Of a stretch of 64,000 bases of DNA, positions 7,973-17,172 are shown piece after piece. Below the pieces are notes generated by a model. It did no database searches, was not told where the DNA came from, and saw only the letters and a list, made by a program, of their open reading frames with translations. The translations under genes were made by a program, and so were the position numbers. The stretch is from contig NZ_JAUSUZ010000001.1 of assembly GCF_030813715.1 (NCBI RefSeq), positions 1,426,001 through 1,490,000 of the forward strand, written 5' to 3'. Within the stretch, counting starts at the first letter, position 1. Each line of letters begins with the position of its first letter. This DNA comes from Catenuloplanes indicus (GTDB lineage: Bacteria > Actinomycetota > Actinomycetes > Mycobacteriales > Micromonosporaceae).

Positions 7973-10900
7973 TCAGTCCAGCGCGCGCAGGTCGTGGACC
8001 AGCTCGGAGCGGACCACCGGTGGCAGGCCGGCGAACGTGACGCCGCCGGAGAACTCGATCCCGCGCACGGTCTGCGTCAGCGCGGAGTCGACCGTGTCCG
8101 AGGCGTGCCAGCCCGGGTCGGTGTCCAGCACCGCCCAGCCGCCGCCGGGCAGTGCCTTCGCCATCCGGACCATGGAGGCGTCGTACCAGCGGGTCCAGCC
8201 GTACCGTTCCAGGCCGCGCAGCACCGGGTAGCTCGCGGTCCGGCCTGTGAGCCGGTCGAGCGCGTCCGGTTCCGGGTAGCACGGGCGGTCCAGCTGCGGG
8301 AACGGCTGGAGCAGCGCGTAGTCGGCGAACACCTCGGCCCACGGCGCCGGGTCGAACTCCACCGGGTGCAGGAGCGTGACCTCGGCCGAGGCCGCGGGCA
8401 CGAACGGCTCGTCGCCGACGGTGGCGAGCGTGCCGTCCTCGGCGACCCGGACGGCCGTGACCGGCGCGTCGCCGTCGTGCACGCCCCAGACCAGGCGCTG
8501 GGCCAGGTGGGTCATCCACGGGTGGGCGGCGAACCGGTCCAGGAAGATCCCGGCCGGGATGCGGCGGCCGGTGCACATGGCCCGTTCCAGGCGGGCCAGG
8601 TGCAGCGACGCGGACGCGCGCGCGGTCTTGCGGATCGCGGCGAGCTCCGCGCGGGCCTCCTTGAACTCCGGCTTCCGGGGCAGGTCGGCCAGCACCCGCC
8701 CGTCCGGGTCGCGGACGACCGGCAGCCCGCGGTGGTCGAACGCGAGCCGGTACGCGCCCAGGTCCGTCTCCGCGCCGAGCGCCGGCACCATCCGGTCGGC
8801 CAGCTCGTCCGTGGTGAGCCCGCGCAGCGCCGCGATCTCCTCGATGTGACCGCGGGCCACGCTCGCGAACTTCGGGAAGCGGGAGCGTTCGGCCAGCAGG
8901 TTCAGCTCGATCAGCGCGGCGTCGGTGCCCCGGTGCCGGATCGCGTCCAGCGCGGTCTGCGCGCGGGCGGCCGCGTTGGTGCCGGCCCACTGCCGGGCCA
9001 GCGTGGCCAGGCGGCGGGCGCCGGTGTCATCGCCGAGCAGGCCGGTCGCGTGCAGGCACCACGCCTCCGCGGGCGGGGTGCCGGCGGCCAGCCAGCGGTC
9101 CAGCAGCGCGCCGGTGAACGCGGCCCGGTCCGCCGCGGTGAACCGCTCGCGGGCGGCCAGCACGCCCGGGTGCACCTGGTCGGCGTCGCAGGCGGCCAGC
9201 CGTACCAGCAGCGGCTTCTGATCGTGACGTGGGATGCCGGGCAGCGGCGCCTTCGTCAGGTACGCCGGGATCACCGGCTGCTTCGCCCGGGGTGCGGCCA
9301 GCGGGTCCAAATCGAGCAGCGCGCGCAGGTCGTCCGCGGCCGAGGACGCCTGCGCGAGCAGCAGCGGGCGGTGGCCCTGCGCGTCGAGCCAGCGCAGCGC
9401 GCGGCCGAGCACCGGATCGGACCGGTCCGCGTCCCACGCCGCGACCAGGCCGGCGGCGGCGTGCCGGGGGTGGCGCAGCAGCCAGGCGCGGGCCGGGCGG
9501 CGGTGCTTCTTCCCGGCGAACGCGCGCGCGACCGGGACGGCCAGCGCGCTGTGCCCGATCGGCTGCGCCGCGTCCAGCGCGGCCTCGACCGCGGACCGGT
9601 CGTCGAACGCGGCCACCAGCGCCGGTACGTGACTCGCGCCGTGCCGGAGCAGCACCAGCGGCAGCGCCCACCGCACCCAGTAGGCGTGCTGGTCGAAGCC
9701 GAGCGCCATGAGCCGGTCGTGGGTCCAGCGCGGCGCGAGCGCGAGCGCGGTGAACGGCGTCGGGATCGCCCAGTGCTCGTGATGCTCCAGCCACGCCGTG
9801 ACCTGTGCGGTGTCGCAGTCGCCGATCGGCACGCCGTCCCACTGCGCCGCGTTCGCGTACACGCCCAGGCCCTCGGCCGCGGACCGCTCGTGCGGCTGCC
9901 AGTCGAATTCCGGCGCCACCGGCACCAGCGGCTCGCGCAGCACCGGGTGCGCCGCCTCCGGCGGCTGATAGGCGAAGGGCTCCCCCGGCGGTACGGCCCG
10001 GTCCCCCTCGTCCTCGACCACCGGCGCGAACCGGACGCCGGTCTCCTCGCCGGTGTGCCACCGCAGGCTGTCCCACACCGCGATGTAGTGCGGGTGGTCG
10101 TGGAACGGCCAGCCCGGTCGCATCCGGCTCAGGATCGGCCCGGCCTCCTCCCCCGCGATCTCCAGCAGGCTCGCCAGGTAGAGACGGCCGCCGGACTGGC
10201 CGAAGAACTCGTGCCGGACGGTCGAGTTGACCGCCAGGAACCGTTCGACCGTGGCCACGTCGCCGGACGCAAGCCCGCACGCGTGCACGTCGTAGTTGCC
10301 GAACTCGCCCACGTTGCGCAGCGCCGCGTCGTGCGCGGCCCGCTCGTCCGGGCCGGACGCCGGGCCGATCGGCAGCAGGAACGACACGGCCCAGAACAGG
10401 TCCGCGAGCCGGCTGCCGTCGAGGTGCCGCGCGCGCCGGTCCCGGGCGTCCAGGATCGCGTCGCGGGCCGCGGCGTACCCGGCGTCGTCCGCCAGGACCA
10501 GCAGCTGCCGCAGGCGGCCGAACACACCCACGCCGGTGTACGGCAGGTCGCTGTCGAAGCCGCCGATGATCCGCCGGGCCGCCTCGGGCAGGCCGTGCGC
10601 CGCGGTGAGGAAGTCGGCCAGCCAGTCGTCCTCCGGCCCGCCGTACCAGGTGAACCGGTTCCGGACCGCGCGGACCAGCGCGTGGTCGTCGTCCGCGGTG
10701 CCGATCCGGGCGACCGGGTCGAGCAGCCGCTCACCGAGCCGGCGGTCCTCCCGCGCGATCGAGGTGACGTAGCCCCAGACCCGGGACCGCTCGGACTTCT
10801 CCGTGGTCAGCAAGCGGTCCAGCGACCAGATGTGGTGCCGCAGCCCGGCCCACGACTCGTCCATCCCGCCGAGCGGGCGCACCGGGACCGGGATGCCGCC

Positions 10901-11056
10901 CCGGCGCGGGTGCAGCACGCTGCGCAGCCACGGCGTGACCAGCACGCTGCCGCGCCGCTCGTCCGGTTGGGGCTCCGGTGTCCAGGGCGGCGGTGCGGGT
11001 GAGGGAGCGGGCGCGTTCCAGGAGATCACCCGGCCAAGGTAGCCGCCCTTGACCAT
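7973..11056 (-). CDS. large DUF4132-type protein
   Basis: 1027 residues, soluble, without signal or membrane helices. The C-terminal third (KARAELAAIRKTARASA-like region, then RLERAMCTGRRI, FLDRFAAHPWMTHLAQRLVWG, and a late FADYALLQPFPQLDRP) matches the DUF4132 pattern seen in MolR-like proteins; the N-terminal part is HEAT-like and helical. Biochemical role not established. The frame stays open far beyond the start, over the hydrolase gene on the other strand, so I place the start at ATG 11056, the first ATG in the gap and 54 bases from the divergent start. A GTG near 11031 is the alternative. Confidence 0.8.
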   Translation of the reverse strand: MVKGGYLGRVISWNAPAPSPAPPPWTPEPQPDERRGSVLVTPWLRSVLHPRRGGIPVPVRPLGGMDESWAGLRHHIWSLDRLLTTEKSERSRVWGYVTSIAREDRRLGERLLDPVARIGTADDDHALVRAVRNRFTWYGGPEDDWLADFLTAAHGLPEAARRIIGGFDSDLPYTGVGVFGRLRQLLVLADDAGYAAARDAILDARDRRARHLDGSRLADLFWAVSFLLPIGPASGPDERAAHDAALRNVGEFGNYDVHACGLASGDVATVERFLAVNSTVRHEFFGQSGGRLYLASLLEIAGEEAGPILSRMRPGWPFHDHPHYIAVWDSLRWHTGEETGVRFAPVVEDEGDRAVPPGEPFAYQPPEAAHPVLREPLVPVAPEFDWQPHERSAAEGLGVYANAAQWDGVPIGDCDTAQVTAWLEHHEHWAIPTPFTALALAPRWTHDRLMALGFDQHAYWVRWALPLVLLRHGASHVPALVAAFDDRSAVEAALDAAQPIGHSALAVPVARAFAGKKHRRPARAWLLRHPRHAAAGLVAAWDADRSDPVLGRALRWLDAQGHRPLLLAQASSAADDLRALLDLDPLAAPRAKQPVIPAYLTKAPLPGIPRHDQKPLLVRLAACDADQVHPGVLAARERFTAADRAAFTGALLDRWLAAGTPPAEAWCLHATGLLGDDTGARRLATLARQWAGTNAAARAQTALDAIRHRGTDAALIELNLLAERSRFPKFASVARGHIEEIAALRGLTTDELADRMVPALGAETDLGAYRLAFDHRGLPVVRDPDGRVLADLPRKPEFKEARAELAAIRKTARASASLHLARLERAMCTGRRIPAGIFLDRFAAHPWMTHLAQRLVWGVHDGDAPVTAVRVAEDGTLATVGDEPFVPAASAEVTLLHPVEFDPAPWAEVFADYALLQPFPQLDRPCYPEPDALDRLTGRTASYPVLRGLERYGWTRWYDASMVRMAKALPGGGWAVLDTDPGWHASDTVDSALTQTVRGIEFSGGVTFAGLPPVVRSELVHDLRALD

Positions 11057-11110
11057 GCCCCCGGGACACGGTGTGGCATGGGACGAGTGAACACGAAAGG
11101 GAGGAGCGTC

Positions 11111-12553
11111 ATGAATCGACGGCGAACCGCCGCGCTGGCCGGGCTGCTCGGCATGGCCGGGGCGCTGATCGCGATGCCACCGGCCACGGCGGCACCGGCG
11201 CTGCACTGGGCCGCGTGCCCGGCGGACGCGGCGATCAATCCCCTGGTCGCGGTACAGTGCGCGACCGTACCGGTACCGCTGGACTACGCCGACCCGGACG
11301 GCGAGCAGATCGAGATCATGATCTCCCGGGTGGCCAGCCCGAACCCGGCGAAGCGGCGCGGCGTCCTGCTGACCAACCCGGGCGGCCCGGGCGGCTCCGG
11401 GCTGGGCCTCCCGGCGGACCTGGTCGGCAAGGGGCTGCCGGTCAGCGTGACAAACGCGTACGACCTGATCGGCATGGACACCCGGGGCGTCGGCCATTCC
11501 ACGCCGATCGCCTGCGGGATCACCACCGATGACGGGTATTACGGCAACGTGCCGCCGTACGCGCCGGACGACGCGGCCGTGGTGGCGCAGGCGGCGATCG
11601 CGGAACGGATCGCGGCCAGGTGCGCGGCGAACCCGCGGGTCCGGCACCTGACCACCGCGAACACGGCCCGCGACCTGGACCGGGTACGGATCGCGCTCGG
11701 CGAGGAGAAGGCCAGCTTCCTCGGTTACTCGTACGGCTCGGCGCTCGGTGCCGCGTACGCGTCGCTGTTCCCGGACACCGTGGACCGGGTCGTGCTGGAC
11801 AGCAACGTCGGCGACAGCCACCTGAACCGGGAGGGCCTGCGCCGGTACGCGCACGGCTTCGAGGAGACGTTCCCGGAATTCGCCCGGTGGCTGGCGGCAC
11901 GGCACGACTCGTACGGGATGGGCCGCACGCCGGCACAGGTGCGCAGGAACTACCTCGCGCTGGTCGAACGGCTGGACCGGACGCCGGCGCCGGACGGCAC
12001 CACCGGCGCGATGCTCCGCGGCGCCGTGTTCGCCGGGTTGTTCTCCGCGACCGCGTACGGCCGGACAGCGATGTTCCTGCAGACGTACGCGACCCCCGGC
12101 TCGGTGGCACCCTCGCCGGAGACGCCGCCCGGACCGCACCCGTCCGACGTCGCGCTCTCCGTGTTCCTGGCCGTCTCCTGCAACGACGCCGACTGGCCGG
12201 AGGAGCTGGACACGTACCGGCGCGGCGTGGCCGAGGACCGCAAGCGCTACCCGCTGTACGGCGCGGCCGCGGCGAACGTGCTGCCGTGCGCCTACTGGGC
12301 CTGGGAGCCGTCCGAGGCGCCGGTCGGGATCGTGCCGAACGACGTGCTGATCGTGCAGAACCGGCACGACCCGGTCACGCCGCTGGCCGGTGGCGAGCTG
12401 TTGCGCTCCGCTTTCGGCGCGCAGTCCCGGCTGGTGACCGTGAACGGCAGCGGACACGGCGTCTACGTGCTCGGCGGCGACGGGTGCGCGCTGAACGTCA
12501 CCACCACGTACCTCGTCGACGGCCGGCTCCCGGCCCGGGACACGGTCTGCTGA
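11111..12553 (+). CDS. secreted alpha/beta hydrolase with TAP-like C-terminus (tripeptidyl-aminopeptidase type)
   Basis: 480 residues. A Sec signal (MNRRR, hydrophobic core, ATAAPA) is followed by an alpha/beta-hydrolase: oxyanion segment NPGGPGGSG (89-97), nucleophile elbow GYSYGS with Ser208, and a C-terminal TAP-like domain with QNRHDPVTP and the catalytic-His region GSGHGVY. Family members release N-terminal tripeptides outside the cell; the precise substrate is inferred. ATG 11111 has a GGGAGGAG box; the upstream in-frame ATG 11078 would put extra residues before the signal. It is divergent from the DUF4132 gene. Confidence 0.88.
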   Translation: MNRRRTAALAGLLGMAGALIAMPPATAAPALHWAACPADAAINPLVAVQCATVPVPLDYADPDGEQIEIMISRVASPNPAKRRGVLLTNPGGPGGSGLGLPADLVGKGLPVSVTNAYDLIGMDTRGVGHSTPIACGITTDDGYYGNVPPYAPDDAAVVAQAAIAERIAARCAANPRVRHLTTANTARDLDRVRIALGEEKASFLGYSYGSALGAAYASLFPDTVDRVVLDSNVGDSHLNREGLRRYAHGFEETFPEFARWLAARHDSYGMGRTPAQVRRNYLALVERLDRTPAPDGTTGAMLRGAVFAGLFSATAYGRTAMFLQTYATPGSVAPSPETPPGPHPSDVALSVFLAVSCNDADWPEELDTYRRGVAEDRKRYPLYGAAAANVLPCAYWAWEPSEAPVGIVPNDVLIVQNRHDPVTPLAGGELLRSAFGAQSRLVTVNGSGHGVYVLGGDGCALNVTTTYLVDGRLPARDTVC

Positions 12554-12557
12554 CCGC

Positions 12558-12588
12558 TTGACCGTGCCCCTGGGGCAGGGTGTCGAAT
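12558..12588 (+). promoter_or_regulatory. MerR-type promoter with palindromic spacer
   Basis: TTGACC (12558-12563) and a TCGAAT-like -10 (12583-12588) are separated by 19 bp, the long spacer of MerR-regulated promoters. The spacer holds the perfect palindrome TGCCCC-T-GGGGCA (12565-12577). Transcription would start about at the ATG 12595. Confidence 0.6.
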
Positions 12589-12594
12589 ACCGGG

Positions 12595-13320
12595 ATGCGG
12601 AACGGTGGCGGCTGGAGCACCCGGGAACTGGCGGAGATCGCCGGCACGACGGTCAAGGCGGTCCGGTACTACCACCGGATCGGGCTGCTGCCGGAGCCGG
12701 AGCGGGCGGCGAACGGATACAAGCGGTACCGGGTGGCGCACCTGACCCGGCTGCTGCGGATCCGCCGCCTGATCGACATGGGTGTGCCGCTGGCCGAGAT
12801 GGACGCGATCGAGGGGTCGGCCGAGGGCGCGGAGCAGGTGCTTCGCGCCCTCGACGCGGAACTGGCCGCGAGCATCGCACGTCAGCAGCGGATGCGGGCG
12901 GAGCTGGCCGAGGCGCTGCGCCGGCCGCACCTGGCCGACCTGCCGGCCGGTTTCGGCGAGTTCCCCGAGGGCCTGCCGGACGCCGACCGCGGATTGCTGC
13001 TGATCAGCGCGCAGGTCCTCGAGCCGGACGCGCTGGACCTGCTGCGCGACGTCCCGGTGGAGCCGCGCTCCGCGGCTACGATCGCGTTCGACACGCTGCC
13101 CGCGGACGCGGACGAGGCGACCCGGCAGAGCCTGGCCGAGCGGTTCGCCCCGGAGGTCCGGGTGAGCCGGGAGACCTACCCGGAGCTGACCGCGCTCGGC
13201 GCGGACGGCGGCCCGTTCACCTCGCCGGTCATGCTGCGCAGCATCGCGGAGCTGTTCAACCCGGCGCAGATCGACGTGCTGCAGCGGATCAACGCGATGC
13301 TCACGCCGCCGCGCGCTTGA
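12595..13320 (+). CDS. MerR-family transcriptional regulator
   Basis: 241 residues. An N-terminal winged helix (WSTRELAEIAGTTVKAVRYYHRIGLL) is followed by the second MerR element (YKRYRVAHLTRLLRIRRLIDMG), a dimerisation helix and a roughly 140-residue C-terminal domain of unknown ligand. ATG 12595 is preferred over GTG 12580 because the -10 would overlap the latter; the mRNA would then be leaderless. It is likely autoregulated through the palindrome in its own promoter. Its 3' end overlaps the convergent DUF1801-like gene by 20 bases. Confidence 0.85.
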   Translation: MRNGGGWSTRELAEIAGTTVKAVRYYHRIGLLPEPERAANGYKRYRVAHLTRLLRIRRLIDMGVPLAEMDAIEGSAEGAEQVLRALDAELAASIARQQRMRAELAEALRRPHLADLPAGFGEFPEGLPDADRGLLLISAQVLEPDALDLLRDVPVEPRSAATIAFDTLPADADEATRQSLAERFAPEVRVSRETYPELTALGADGGPFTSPVMLRSIAELFNPAQIDVLQRINAMLTPPRA

Positions 13321-13723
13321 GCAGGGCGGCGATCAGCGTCTCGTGCTCGGCGGTGAGCGTGGTCAGCGCGTACGCGGTGGGCCACATGCCGCCGTCGTCG
13401 AGCGCGGCGTTGTCCTGGAAGCCGAGCGTGGCGTAGCGGGTCTTGAACTTGCCGGCCGGTTGCAGGAAGACCAGCACCTTGCCGTCCCTGGCCCAGCCGG
13501 GCATGCCGTAGTAGGTCTTCGCGGTCAGGTGCGGCGCGTGCTCCTTGACCAGCGCGTGCACCCGCTCGGCGAGCGCGCGGTCCGCGTCGTCCAGCTCGGC
13601 GATCTTCGCCAGCAGATCGGTCTCCGCGGTCGCGCTGTTCTTCTGCCGCTTCAGCTCGGCCGCGCGCTCCTTCATCGCCGCGCGCTCCTCGGCGGAGAAC
13701 CCGTCGTCCTTCTTCGCTGCCAT
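13301..13723 (-). CDS. DUF1801 / YdhG-like protein
   Basis: 140 residues. A Lys/Glu-rich N-terminal helix (MAAKKDDGFSAEERAAMKERA) precedes a YdhG/DUF1801 fold: LHALVKEHAP-like region, TYYGMPGWARDGKVLVFLQPAGKFKTRYATLGF. Related Bacillus proteins are described as iron chaperones, but function here is not established. ATG 13723 has AAAGGGG upstream; the longer frame to 13756 is less likely. Confidence 0.75.
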   Translation of the reverse strand: MAAKKDDGFSAEERAAMKERAAELKRQKNSATAETDLLAKIAELDDADRALAERVHALVKEHAPHLTAKTYYGMPGWARDGKVLVFLQPAGKFKTRYATLGFQDNAALDDGGMWPTAYALTTLTAEHETLIAALLKRAAA

Positions 13724-13810
13724 GGTCAGCCCCTTTCCGCAGCTCCTGCCGATCATGCTAGGCAGCGTTGCGAGCTCCGGACTTCTCGAAAACTGACCGG
13801 TCCCGTGGGC

Positions 13811-14413
13811 TCAGCCGAAGTCGAGCTCGCCGGTGCGGGTGCGCTTGAGCTCGAAGAAGGTCGGGAAGCTCGCGAGCGCGACCGCGCCGTCGAAGACCTT
13901 CAGCGCGTCCGCGCCGCGCGGGATGCTGTTCAGCACCGGACCGAAGAACGCGACGCCGTCGATGTGAATGGTGGGCGTGCCGACGTCGTCGCCGACCGGG
14001 TCCATGCCCTCGTGGTGGCTCTTGCGGAGCGCGGCGTCCCACTCGTCGCTGGTCCGCGCGTCGATCAGGGACGCGGGCAGGCCGACCTCGGCGAGCGCCT
14101 CCGGGATGACGGTGTCCAGGTCCTTCTTGCGGCCCTGGTTGTGGATGCGGGTGCCGAGCGCGGTGTAGAGCGGGCCGAGCACCGCGTCGCCGTGCTGCTG
14201 CCAGGCCGCGGTCACGACACGGACCGTGCCCAGCGAGCGGTTGACGGTCTCCCGGTAGCCGGCGTCGAGGTCGCGGTTCTCGTTCAGCACGAACAGGCTC
14301 ATCACATGCCAGCGCAGGTCGATCTCGCGCTGCTGCTGCACCTCGAGAATCCAGCGGGACGTGATCCAGGCGAACGGGCAGGCCGGATCGAAGTAGAAGT
14401 CAACGGTGGTCAC
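13811..14413 (-). CDS. DsbA-family mycothiol-dependent nitroreductase-like protein (Rv2466c type)
   Basis: 200 residues with a thioredoxin-like DsbA fold. It follows Mycobacterium Rv2466c closely in [48 protein letters not shown] and FFELKRTRT. Rv2466c is a mycothiol-dependent oxidoreductase of the oxidative-stress response. The active site here is C12-P-F-A instead of CPWC, so only one cysteine remains, which favours a monothiol mechanism. Cytosolic. Neighbours share no obvious function. Confidence 0.85.
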   Translation of the reverse strand: MTTVDFYFDPACPFAWITSRWILEVQQQREIDLRWHVMSLFVLNENRDLDAGYRETVNRSLGTVRVVTAAWQQHGDAVLGPLYTALGTRIHNQGRKKDLDTVIPEALAEVGLPASLIDARTSDEWDAALRKSHHEGMDPVGDDVGTPTIHIDGVAFFGPVLNSIPRGADALKVFDGAVALASFPTFFELKRTRTGELDFG

Positions 14414-14475
14414 CCCGGCAGACTATGCCGCCGCACGGATCATCCTCACGCGGAAAGACCGGTTTACCGCACTGT

Positions 14476-16296
14476 TCACACTCGGATCGGCGCGGGAATG
14501 ATCTCCACCTGTGACGGGTTGAACGCCCGCCGCACCGCCGCCTCGATCTCGGCCGGACCGTCGACCTCGTGCAGCTGCCGCCGCGCCACCGACTGCACCA
14601 TAGGGTCCCTGATCCGGTAGCGGCCGTCCGCGCCGTCCACCACCAGATGCAGGTCGACCAGCGAGTCGAGCGCGGTCAGCGCGTTGTTCTCGGTGGTGCG
14701 CAGCATCGCGGCCACCTCCGGCGCGGTCGCGGCACAGGCCGCGGTCGCGGTCAGGAACCGCAGCGTGCGCGCGGCCTGTGGGCGCAGCAGCTGGTACGCG
14801 CGGACCATCGACGCCTCCGCGATGATGCAGTCGTCGTGCAGCGGCGCGTACGGGTCGTGCAGCTCCGTGGTCAGCTCCTCGACCAGCTGCCGCACGGTTC
14901 GGTGCGGCCGGCGCGCGACCCGTTCCGCGGCCAGCCGCACCGAGAGCGGCGCGCCGTCGATGGCCGCGATCGCCCGCCGGACCCACTCCGGGTCGGACGC
15001 CGCCCGCTCCGCGCCGGCGACCCGCTCGAACAGCCGCATCGCCTCGTCCTCGGCCAGCCCGCCGAGCGTCACCCAGGTGGTGGCCGGCAGCCGGTGGTGC
15101 CGGCGCCGGGACGTGAGCAGCACGGTCGCTCGCGGCAGCGCGGACCGGATCACGGTCACGTCCGCCGGGTCCTCGACGTCGTCGAGCACGATCAGCGGGC
15201 GGCGGTCCCCGGCCGCGGTGCGCAGCAGCGTGGCCCGCCCGGTCACGGTCGCGGGCAGCTCGCCACCGGCCACCCCGAACAGCCGCGACCAGGTCAGCAG
15301 CGTCTCGGCCAGCGCGCCCGGCGCGGCCAGGTCCGCGTAGAGCCGGCCGTCCGGGAACTCGGCGGCCAGCAGGTGCGCCGCGTGCACCGCCGTGCTCGTC
15401 CGCCCGAACCCGGGCACCGCGGTGATCCCCACGGTCGCGCCCGGCGTCAGCGCGCCGGTGATCACGGCCAGCTCCGCGACCCGGCCGGTGAAATCAGCAA
15501 GATCGGCCGGCAGGTACGTCGGGCCCGCACCGGCCGCGGCCAGCAGATCCGGATCGCCGCACAGGATGCGCCGCTGCATGTCGCGCAGCGCCGGCCCGGG
15601 ATCGAGCGCCAGTTCGTCGCGCAGCAGCGCCTGCCCGCGCCGGTACAGCTCCAGCGCCTCCGCCTGCCGGCCGCGACGGTAGAGCGCGAGCATCAGCAGC
15701 GCCCGGAAACCCTCCCGCAGCGGGTACGTCTCGACCAGCTCGGTCAGCCGGGCCAGCTCCTCCGCGCTCGCGCCGGACGTCTCCAGCCGTGCCGTGAACA
15801 GCAGCTCCTCCGCCGCGATCCGGGTGTCCTCCAGCCGCACCCGGGCCGTCTCCGCCGCCCGCCCCGGCACCCCCGCCAGCGCCTCGCCCTCCCACAGCGC
15901 CAGCGCACCGGACAGCAGCCCGGCCGCACCGGGCGCGTCACCGGCACGCATCCGCTCGTGCGCCTCGGCAACCGCCGCGTGGAACGCGGTCACGTCGATC
16001 GACGCGTCGGCGGCGCTCAGCGCGTACCCCCGGCCCAGGCTCTGGATCGAGACGACGGTGCCGTCGAAGAGCCGCCGCAGCCGGTAGACGTAGGTGCGGG
16101 CGGTCGCGGCCGCGGTGTCCGGCAGATCCTCCCCCCAGACGGCTGCGACCAGCTCGTCCATGGACACGACCCGCCCGTCCCGGATCAGCAACGCGGCCAG
16201 CAGCGCCTGCTGCTGCGGCGACCCCACTGGCTGCGGCACCCCGTCCCGCCAGACACGTAACGGTCCCAGTGCACTGATGCGAACGGCGGCGGTCAT
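14476..16296 (-). CDS. SARP-family regulator with NB-ARC ATPase domain (AfsR-like)
   Basis: 606 residues. An OmpR-type winged helix (about 8-92, with LLAALLIRDGRVVSMDELVAAVWG) is followed by a bacterial transcriptional activation domain (about 97-242) and an NB-ARC module (from about 265). This is the layout of activators of secondary metabolism or differentiation. The Walker A loop reads PGFGRTS with Arg299 in place of the usual Lys, whereas Walker B (LIVLDDVED) is intact. It lacks the long C-terminal repeat domain of AfsR. It is divergent from the GntR gene; no biosynthetic cluster is adjacent. Confidence 0.85.
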   Translation of the reverse strand: MTAAVRISALGPLRVWRDGVPQPVGSPQQQALLAALLIRDGRVVSMDELVAAVWGEDLPDTAAATARTYVYRLRRLFDGTVVSIQSLGRGYALSAADASIDVTAFHAAVAEAHERMRAGDAPGAAGLLSGALALWEGEALAGVPGRAAETARVRLEDTRIAAEELLFTARLETSGASAEELARLTELVETYPLREGFRALLMLALYRRGRQAEALELYRRGQALLRDELALDPGPALRDMQRRILCGDPDLLAAAGAGPTYLPADLADFTGRVAELAVITGALTPGATVGITAVPGFGRTSTAVHAAHLLAAEFPDGRLYADLAAPGALAETLLTWSRLFGVAGGELPATVTGRATLLRTAAGDRRPLIVLDDVEDPADVTVIRSALPRATVLLTSRRRHHRLPATTWVTLGGLAEDEAMRLFERVAGAERAASDPEWVRRAIAAIDGAPLSVRLAAERVARRPHRTVRQLVEELTTELHDPYAPLHDDCIIAEASMVRAYQLLRPQAARTLRFLTATAACAATAPEVAAMLRTTENNALTALDSLVDLHLVVDGADGRYRIRDPMVQSVARRQLHEVDGPAEIEAAVRRAFNPSQVEIIPAPIRV

Positions 16297-16312
16297 CCCT
16301 CAAGGATGACCG
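16290..16312. promoter_or_regulatory. inverted repeat over the SARP start codon
   Basis: CGGTCATCC and its complement GGATGACCG with a 5-nt spacer span the SARP ATG, in the 153-bp gap between divergent regulators. It could be an operator or an RNA hairpin that masks the start. Confidence 0.35.
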
Positions 16313-16449
16313 GTCCCGCGCACTGCCGAACGATCGGCTTCCGGTCACATGGACAGCCATCACATCACCAGATCGGTAAGGCTCGTCTCGTGAGCATTAA
16401 TCGGTGACTGCCGATACGTTGGGGCGGGGTCACCGTTTACCGTGTCGTC

Positions 16450-17172
16450 ATGACCTCGTTGCGTGACTGCGCGTATGCCGAGCTGCGGCGGCGGATAGTG
16501 GATCTGGTGTATGCGCCGGGGCAGCGGCTGTTCGAGCGGGATCTCGCGACCGAGCTGTCCCTGTCCCGGATCCCGCTGCGGGAGGCGTTGCAGCTGTTGC
16601 GCAACGACGGGCTGGTGGTGTGCGTGCCGCGGCAGGGGGTGGTGGTCGCGCACTTCACGGCGGACGACGTGCGCGATCTGTTCGACGTGCGGGAGAGCCT
16701 GGAGTCGCTGGCGGCGCGGCTGGCGGCGGCCCGGGCGGACGAGGACGGGCTGGCCCGGCTGCGGGCATCGATGGCCGCGGCCCGGGTCGCGCTGGTGACC
16801 GGCGACGATCCCGGTGTCGCGGCGGCGAACGCGCGGTTCCACCGGGAGCTGGTCGCGATGGCCGGAAATCCGCTGCTCTCCGCGATGATGCGGCCGCTGG
16901 AGGCGCGTACGCAGTGGTTGTTCAACCTCACCCGGCGACGGGACCTGGTGCAGCAGTGCGAGGAGCATCAGGGACTGTACGAGGCGGTCGCGGCCGGTGC
17001 GGCCGAGCGAGCGGCCGCACTGGCGTTCGCGCACGTGGCGTCCGGGCGGGCGGAGAGCGTGGCGCTGGCCGCGGAGTGGTCGGCGGGCGTGGTCGACCCG
17101 GTGGAGGCGACCCGCGGCCGGCGGCGGGTCACTGAGCCGGCGGGTAGTACGCCTGCGGCGCCTCCGGGATGA
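16450..17172 (+). CDS. GntR-family regulator with FCD ligand domain (FadR subfamily)
   Basis: 240 residues. An N-terminal GntR winged helix (AYAELRRRIVDL, LFERDLATELSLSRIPLREAL, GLVVCVPRQGVVV) is followed by an all-helical FCD domain whose ligand/metal positions include NARFHRELVAMAGN and the late HQGLYEAV. It probably represses a catabolic function in response to an organic acid; no target operon is adjacent. The last 44 bases overlap the convergent YiaA/YiaB gene. Confidence 0.85.
   Translation: MTSLRDCAYAELRRRIVDLVYAPGQRLFERDLATELSLSRIPLREALQLLRNDGLVVCVPRQGVVVAHFTADDVRDLFDVRESLESLAARLAAARADEDGLARLRASMAAARVALVTGDDPGVAAANARFHRELVAMAGNPLLSAMMRPLEARTQWLFNLTRRRDLVQQCEEHQGLYEAVAAGAAERAAALAFAHVASGRAESVALAAEWSAGVVDPVEATRGRRRVTEPAGSTPAAPPG

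Noticed and set aside
11057-12457. Upstream extension of the DUF4132 frame to 1494 codons on the minus strand
   Set aside because: It lies opposite a hydrolase gene with clear signal peptide, GxSxG motif and RBS. The minus-strand translation there has no family features.
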